Below the pieces are notes generated by a model that was given only the letters and a program-made list of their open reading frames with translations, had not been told where the DNA came from and made no database searches. Positions 35,781-40,413 of a stretch of 40,413 nt of DNA are shown piece by piece. Both the position numbers and the translations under genes were made by a program. How positions within the stretch are numbered: the first letter of the stretch is position 1; each line of letters begins with the position of its first letter. The stretch is from Sulfurimonas indica (GTDB lineage: Bacteria; Campylobacterota; Campylobacteria; Campylobacterales; Sulfurimonadaceae), in contig NZ_SDID01000010.1 in the NCBI RefSeq assembly GCF_009192995.1, positions 1 through 40,413 on the forward strand, written 5' to 3'.

Positions 35781-36527
35781 TTACGCCATATTCATCCCAC
35801 CATTTACTTTTAAAGTCTCTCCTGTGATGTAAGAAGCACTGTCTGAAAGTAGAAATGCCGTTGCTTCAGCAACCTCTGCTGGGTTACCAAAACGATTCAT
35901 TGGAATCTTGTCCGTAAAACTTTTCTTTACCTCATCACTAAGCACTTCTGTCATCTCTGTTGCAATAAATCCGGGAGTAACTGTGTTGTATCTGATACCA
36001 CTTGTTGCTGCTTCAATCGCGAATGATTTACTCATCGCAATCACTCCACCTTTACTTGCCGCATAGTTTGTCTGACCACCATTTCCTGTTTCACCAACAA
36101 TCGAAGCGATATTAACTACTGAGCCAAATTTCTTTTTACGTGCAGCCTTAAAAAATTCACGACAACCGATAAATACTGATGTCAGATTTGCGTTAATTAC
36201 AGACATGAAATCTTCTGTCTTCATACGAAGCGCAAGCTTATCGTTTGTGATGCCGGCATTGTTTACAAGATAGCTAAGCTCACCGTCAGAATCAATGATA
36301 GTTTTAATCGCATCGATAAATGCTGCCTCATCACTCACATCAAAACCGATAACTGCTGCCTCACCGCCTGCAGCTTCAATAGCCTCTTTTACAGCATCTG
36401 CTTCTGCTGCACCACTACGATAGTTAATCCAAACTTTCAGACCATAACCTGCTAAAACCTTTGCAATCTCTGCACCGATACCACGACTTGAACCTGTTAC
36501 TAAAACATTTTTACCTGAGAATTTCAT
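35781..36527 (-). CDS. fabG: 3-oxoacyl-ACP reductase
   Basis: FabG reduces 3-oxoacyl-ACP with NADPH. The 248-residue short-chain dehydrogenase has TGSSRGIG (11-18), NNAG (89-92), and catalytic S142, Y155 and K159 (YAASK). AAGGA is 11 nt upstream of ATG. It follows gpmI by 26 nt and precedes acpP, so it may be read from the gpmI promoter. Confidence 0.97.
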   Translation of the reverse strand: MKFSGKNVLVTGSSRGIGAEIAKVLAGYGLKVWINYRSGAAEADAVKEAIEAAGGEAAVIGFDVSDEAAFIDAIKTIIDSDGELSYLVNNAGITNDKLALRMKTEDFMSVINANLTSVFIGCREFFKAARKKKFGSVVNIASIVGETGNGGQTNYAASKGGVIAMSKSFAIEAATSGIRYNTVTPGFIATEMTEVLSDEVKKSFTDKIPMNRFGNPAEVAEATAFLLSDSASYITGETLKVNGGMNMA

Positions 36528-36553
36528 ATTCTGTATTTTCCTTTTTATTAAAA

Positions 36554-38029
36554 TTAGACTAAAGAGTGATCCATCTCTGCTGGAATCTCTAAATTCATAA
36601 GTTTTAAGACTGTCGGTGCAATGTTATTAAGCCCACCGTTATCAACTTTCTCTACACCATCTGCATCAACGAAACACCATACTTTTCCAACTGTATGGTT
36701 TGTAAGAACATTGCCTGCATCATCTTTCATCTCTTCACAGTTTCCATGATCACTTGTAAGAACAAAAGAATACTCATTCTCTTTTGCTTTGCTCCAGATT
36801 TTTCCCAACTGCTCATCAACTGCCTCAACAGCTTTTTTCGCTGCTTCAAAATCTCCTGTATGACCTACCATGTCGCCATTTGCAAAGTTCACTACGATAA
36901 AGTCATACCCTTCATCCATAGCCTTCAGCACTGCTTCACCTACCTCGTGCGCACTCATTTCCGGTTTCATATCGTAAGTTTTTACATCCGGTGAAGGAAT
37001 AAGCACACGCGTCTCATTGGCGTACGGTTCATCAATACCACCATTTAAAAAGAATGTCACATGCGCATACTTTTCCGTCTCCGCAGTATGAAGCTGTCTA
37101 AGTCCTGCATTAGAGATCACCTCTGCAAGAGTATTTTTTGGTGGCTCTTTTTTAAATAAAACAGGATAATTAAAGCTCTTATCATACTCTGTTATCGTTG
37201 CAAGATGCACTTTGATAGGTTTATGTTCAAACTCTGCAAAATTCTCACCTGCCAAAGCTGTCACCATCTCACGCATACGATCACTTCTAAAGTTGATCGT
37301 AAGTACCGCATCTCCATCTTGCATGCCTTCATAATCTTCAAATGCAGTTGGTTCTACAAACTCATCTGTCTCGCCCTGTGCATAAGAGTGACCGATGTAA
37401 GCTTCAGGACTCATTGAAGTCTTTGGCTCAGCATTTACGATTGCATCATATCCGCGTTTGATTCTCTCCCAGCGGTTATCTCTGTCCATTGCATAAAAAC
37501 GTCCTGCTATTGTTGCGATAGTCACATTTTCATTCAAGTGCTCTTGTACTTTTTCTATATACTTTTGTGCAGATGTAGGAGAGACATCACGACCGTCAGT
37601 GATAAGATGTAAAAAAACTTTTTTGTCGTTTTTTGCCGCGATATCCGCTAAACCCATAAAATGGTCTATGTGCGAATGTACACCACCGTCACTTAAAAGT
37701 CCGATAAGATGAATTCTATCTGATCTACCAAAAAGATCTTGGAGTACTTCATTGGACTCTAACGTTCCCTCTTGGAGTGCCAAAGATATCTTTACCAAAT
37801 CCTGATACAAAACACGTCCGCTTCCTATACTCATATGTCCTACTTCAGAGTTCCCCATCTGTCCTTCTGGAAGTCCAACGCTCAAACCAAAAGTATCGAT
37901 TAGAGAGTGAGGTACCTGACTAAAGAGTTTATCATATGTAGGTTTGTTTGCATTATAAAAGGCATTATGCTCTGTGTTAGCACAAAAACCTATCCCGTCT
38001 GTGATGACCAATATCGCTTTTTTACTCAA
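36554..38029 (-). CDS. gpmI: 2,3-bisphosphoglycerate-independent phosphoglycerate mutase
   Basis: GpmI interconverts 3- and 2-phosphoglycerate using two metal ions. From TTG 38029 the product is 491 residues and begins with the usual [13 protein letters not shown]. Metal-ligand D11 and the phosphorylated Ser S61 ([11 protein letters not shown]) are visible, as are the SDHGNCE and NHTVGKV motifs near the end. TTG 38029 has AGGA 8 nt upstream, while ATG 38047 lacks a ribosome site and would add six residues, so the TTG is preferred. Transcription diverges from mraY. Confidence 0.95.
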   Translation of the reverse strand: MSKKAILVITDGIGFCANTEHNAFYNANKPTYDKLFSQVPHSLIDTFGLSVGLPEGQMGNSEVGHMSIGSGRVLYQDLVKISLALQEGTLESNEVLQDLFGRSDRIHLIGLLSDGGVHSHIDHFMGLADIAAKNDKKVFLHLITDGRDVSPTSAQKYIEKVQEHLNENVTIATIAGRFYAMDRDNRWERIKRGYDAIVNAEPKTSMSPEAYIGHSYAQGETDEFVEPTAFEDYEGMQDGDAVLTINFRSDRMREMVTALAGENFAEFEHKPIKVHLATITEYDKSFNYPVLFKKEPPKNTLAEVISNAGLRQLHTAETEKYAHVTFFLNGGIDEPYANETRVLIPSPDVKTYDMKPEMSAHEVGEAVLKAMDEGYDFIVVNFANGDMVGHTGDFEAAKKAVEAVDEQLGKIWSKAKENEYSFVLTSDHGNCEEMKDDAGNVLTNHTVGKVWCFVDADGVEKVDNGGLNNIAPTVLKLMNLEIPAEMDHSLV

Positions 38030-38064
38030 TACAACTATCCTGTTCATTAATAATTCGTTTGCGG

Positions 38065-38077
38065 ATTATACTATAAT
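38065..38077. promoter_or_regulatory. Symmetric divergent promoter for gpmI and mraY
   Basis: The sequence ATTATACTATAAT holds a -10 box on each strand: TATAAT on minus at 38065-38070 and TATAAT on plus at 38072-38077, one base apart. Predicted starts are near 38058 (minus) and 38084 (plus). Two polymerases could not occupy both boxes at once. Confidence 0.5.
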
Positions 38078-38111
38078 GTCACTTTGATTTTACAAATGAA
38101 TAGGAAATATA

Positions 38112-39173
38112 TTGCTATATTGGTTACATGATTTTTTAGATATTAACATTTTGGGATACATCACTATCCGAGCCGGTGTTGCATTTTTTATCGCACTCTG
38201 TCTTACACTTTTTTTACTCCCTCGTTTTATAAAATGGGCACAAAGAACTTCCAGTGTACAACCTATCAATGACTGGGCACCCGAACGTCATCAAGAGAAG
38301 CACTCGACCCCTACAATGGGTGGTATCGTTTTCATAGGTGCGACTATATTTGCGTCTCTCTTATCGATACGCTGGGACAATGCTTATGCACAAGCAGGAA
38401 TCCTTACTCTGTTTCTGTTTTCACTGATTGGTTTTTATGATGACTTTGCAAAGATAAAAAAAAGTGAAAACCTGGCAGGATTTAAAGCAAGAACAAAACT
38501 TTTTTTACAAATTCTCTCAGCCTTTGCAGTAGCAGCTTTTTTATGTCTCTTTGCAGACTTTAATACAGATCTCTACATTCCATTTCTAAAAAACCCTGTT
38601 ATGGATATGGGTGTTTTTGCCATCTTACTATGGGTTTTGGTCATCATTGCAACATCAAATGCGGTTAACCTGACAGACGGACTTGATGGTCTTGCAACGG
38701 TACCTTCCATTGTTGCACTGACAACATTTAGCATTATCATTTACATCACGGGAAATATAAAAATCTCTTCTTACCTTTTAATGCCACACTTTCAAGTGAG
38801 TGAAGTTGCCATTATGGCCAGTGCACTCATCGGTGCACTTACAGGATTTCTCTGGTATAACTGCCATCCGGCAGAGGTCTTTATGGGTGATAGTGGCTCT
38901 TTGACAATCGGAGCATTTTTAGGCTATCTTGCCATCATCTCAAAAAGTGAGATTCTACTTTTTCTTATTGGTTCTATCTTTGTTATTGAAACGCTCTCCG
39001 TTATTTTACAGGTTGGAAGTTTTAAGCTCAGACAAAAAAGAGTCTTTTTAATGGCACCGATTCACCATCACTTTGAGATGAAAAACTGGGCAGAGAACAA
39101 AATCATTGTCCGTTTTTGGATTATTGCCATCCTATCAAATATCTTGGCACTTATAACACTCAAAATAAGATAA
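38112..39173 (+). CDS. mraY: Phospho-N-acetylmuramoyl-pentapeptide transferase
   Basis: MraY makes lipid I from UDP-MurNAc-pentapeptide at the inner membrane. The 353-residue protein has about ten helices and the active-site Asp residues D110/D111 (FYDDFAK), D189 and D192 (LTDGLDG) and D260 (FMGDSGS), plus the HHHFE motif near the C-terminus. The start is TTG 38112, with AGGA upstream; the N-terminus MLYWL matches the family's usual MLxWL. It is followed by a purN-like gene (TAATG overlap), not by murD as is common. Confidence 0.96.
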   Translation: MLYWLHDFLDINILGYITIRAGVAFFIALCLTLFLLPRFIKWAQRTSSVQPINDWAPERHQEKHSTPTMGGIVFIGATIFASLLSIRWDNAYAQAGILTLFLFSLIGFYDDFAKIKKSENLAGFKARTKLFLQILSAFAVAAFLCLFADFNTDLYIPFLKNPVMDMGVFAILLWVLVIIATSNAVNLTDGLDGLATVPSIVALTTFSIIIYITGNIKISSYLLMPHFQVSEVAIMASALIGALTGFLWYNCHPAEVFMGDSGSLTIGAFLGYLAIISKSEILLFLIGSIFVIETLSVILQVGSFKLRQKRVFLMAPIHHHFEMKNWAENKIIVRFWIIAILSNILALITLKIR

Positions 39174-39733
39174 TGAATCTCGCAGTTTTCGCCTCTCACA
39201 ACGGTAGCGCCTTAGATGTTATCTACACTGCCATTGAAAAAGGAGAATTGCAGTTCAATCTAAAGCTTGTCATCTCAAATAACTCAGATGCAAAAGTACT
39301 TAAAAAAGCAAAAAACTACAATATAAAGCACACCGTTATCAATGCAAAACTTTTTGAAAGTCCGGACCTCGTAATCTTTGAACTTTTAAAACGTGAAAAT
39401 ATAGCGTGTGTCTTTCTTGCCGGTTATATGAAGAAACTCTCACTTCTCATTACAAGGAACTTCAAGGTTATCAACTCCCACCCTGCACTGCTACCAAAGT
39501 TTGGTGGAAACGGAATGTATGGACGCTTCGTTCATGAAGCAGTGATAAAAAATAAAGAAAAAGTAAGTGGCGTTACTATTCATGAGGTAAATGAGAACTA
39601 TGATGAAGGCAAAATTATTTTACAGAAGTCTCTAGAGATCCACCCAAATGAGACTGTAGAGAAACTTGAAGAACGCATCAAAGAGCTTGAAAAAAGCACA
39701 ATTCTTGAAGGTCTGCAGCAATGTTTGAACTAG
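39173..39733 (+). CDS. purN: Phosphoribosylglycinamide formyltransferase (PurN-like)
   Basis: PurN formylates glycinamide ribonucleotide using 10-formyltetrahydrofolate. From ATG 39173 the protein is 186 residues; this start overlaps the mraY stop and leaves the N-terminus as MNLAVFASHNGS. Catalytic N101, H103 (INSHPALLP) and D144 (YDEGKIIL) match the family. An upstream in-frame start inside mraY is unlikely. The sequence diverges somewhat in the phosphate loop (SHNGSALD), so a related formyltransferase is possible but less likely. Confidence 0.9.
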   Translation: MNLAVFASHNGSALDVIYTAIEKGELQFNLKLVISNNSDAKVLKKAKNYNIKHTVINAKLFESPDLVIFELLKRENIACVFLAGYMKKLSLLITRNFKVINSHPALLPKFGGNGMYGRFVHEAVIKNKEKVSGVTIHEVNENYDEGKIILQKSLEIHPNETVEKLEERIKELEKSTILEGLQQCLN

Positions 39734-40320
39734 CAGAATACATCGGTATCATCGCTTTTGCCATGAGTGGTTTTTTTGTGGCTGTACGCAATCATCTTGA
39801 CCTGCTTGGTGTACTCATTGCTACTTTTTTAACGGCACTTGGCGGTGGAATACTGCGAGACATTACTGTAGACAAAATCCCTTTCACCTTTTCACACAAC
39901 TACCCTGCCGTTATCGTTATCTCTGTTATGCTGCTTTTGATTGTTTTTAAGTTTCATAAACGTAACTCACTGGAGAACAAACCTCTTTTTATTTTAAGTG
40001 ACTCCATAGGACTGGTCTCTTTTAGTATCTCCGGTGCACTAATCGCCATAGAAGCAAATTTTAATTTGACCGGTGTAATTGCCATGGGGTTTATCACTGC
40101 TGTTGGAGGAGGAATTGCCAGAGACGTCATCATCAATGAAGTACCTTTTGTTTTAAAAACCGGTTTTTATGGGACTGTTTCTATTTTTATCTCCATAAGT
40201 CTCTATTTTTTACATCTGCAAAATGCAATCTCTTTCATTGCTATCAGCACTATTTTCGTTCTTGCACTCACACTCAGACTCCTTGCCTATTATAAAAAGT
40301 GGTCTATTCCTCTACAATAA
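39721..40320 (+). CDS. TRIC/UPF0126 family inner-membrane protein (YicG-like)
   Basis: The 199-residue protein has about seven hydrophobic helices arranged as two similar halves, each with the signature GGGxxRD (GGGILRD 41-47 and GGGIARD 129-135). This is typical of the bacterial relatives of TRIC cation channels. The ATG overlaps purN by 13 nt. The transported substrate is not known from sequence; glycine transport has been proposed for E. coli YicG relatives. No clear terminator follows in 40321-40371. Confidence 0.9.
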   Translation: MFELAEYIGIIAFAMSGFFVAVRNHLDLLGVLIATFLTALGGGILRDITVDKIPFTFSHNYPAVIVISVMLLLIVFKFHKRNSLENKPLFILSDSIGLVSFSISGALIAIEANFNLTGVIAMGFITAVGGGIARDVIINEVPFVLKTGFYGTVSIFISISLYFLHLQNAISFIAISTIFVLALTLRLLAYYKKWSIPLQ

Positions 40321-40348
40321 TATAAGCTTACTTTCAGTACCAACGGGG

Positions 40349-40354
40349 TATAAT
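40349..40354 (+). promoter_or_regulatory. -10 box upstream of tRNA-Phe
   Basis: TATAAT after a GGGG run, with a predicted start near 40361 and about 11 nt of leader before the tRNA. No strong -35 box is seen in the 40320-40345 interval. Confidence 0.5.
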
Positions 40355-40371
40355 TTCGCTCTTTTAAAGAT

Positions 40372-40413
40372 GGCCTGTTAGCTCAGTCGGTAGAGCAAGT
40401 GACTGAAAATCAC
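40372..40413 (+). tRNA. tRNA-Phe (GAA), 5' part, cut by window edge
   Basis: The sequence begins GGCCTGT (acceptor), then TA, a D-arm GCTC...GAGC (40381-40396), and an anticodon stem AGTGA with loop CTGAAAA (40403-40409) and the start of the 3' stem TCAC. The anticodon is GAA at 40405-40407. The variable loop, T-arm and 3' acceptor lie beyond the window. Confidence 0.93.

Noticed and set aside
1-40413. CRISPR arrays, transposases, integrases or phage genes
   Set aside because: None seen; the regular repeats found are protein-coding (TSP3 and adhesin repeats).

Overview
The window is AT-rich, densely coded bacterial DNA with short or overlapping gene junctions and many TTG/GTG starts behind good Shine-Dalgarno sequences. 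Gene content and order (yajC-secD-secF-leuS, folC-M23-bactofilin-mfd, rpmB next to a K+ channel gene, gpmI-fabG-acpP-fabF-accA) point to a Campylobacterota (Epsilonproteobacteria) chromosome, most like Sulfurimonas or a relative. That placement rests on protein character and remembered synteny, not on a database search. No insertion sequence, prophage, CRISPR array or integrase was seen.

Region 1 (1-8351, minus strand) is the accessory part: a type I secretion and adhesin locus. In transcription order it holds a TolC protein fused to TSP3 repeats and an OmpA domain, a second TSP3/OmpA protein, a LapB-like ABC exporter with a Cys-less C39-like domain, an HlyD-type adaptor, a LuxR-type regulator with an atypical receiver, and the first 284 codons of a repeat adhesin that runs off the left edge. 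The adhesin has a LapA-like retention module and a TAAG di-alanine motif of the type cut by LapG proteases. A perfect 14-bp palindrome sits about 43 bp upstream of the predicted adhesin start site, where a LuxR-type activator would be expected to bind.

Region 2 (8352-22260, minus strand) is a run of 12 tightly packed genes: yajC, secD, secF, a small membrane protein, leuS, an LptE-like lipoprotein, a diguanylate cyclase, folC, an M23 peptidase overlapping a bactofilin by 100 nt, mfd and a YmdB-type phosphodiesterase. Its themes are envelope export and assembly, cell shape, and a c-di-GMP synthase embedded among housekeeping genes.

Region 3 (22343-28756) has lnt, ppk and a gamma-carbonic-anhydrase-like gene on plus, then argJ, a K+ channel with a degenerate nucleotide-binding motif, and rpmB on minus. 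Region 4 (28919-33168, plus) has an HDOD protein overlapping a STAS/receiver-like/STAS/CheX protein, then rpe, trpF and a DnaQ-type exonuclease. Region 5 (33170-38029, minus) carries fatty-acid synthesis genes (accA, fabF, acpP, fabG) and gpmI. Region 6 (38112-40413, plus) has mraY, a purN-like gene, a TRIC/UPF0126 membrane protein and the 5' part of tRNA-Phe cut by the right edge.

No gene-free stretch exceeds 300 bases. The longest are 8184-8351 (promoter and direct repeats) and 28757-28918 (divergent promoters).
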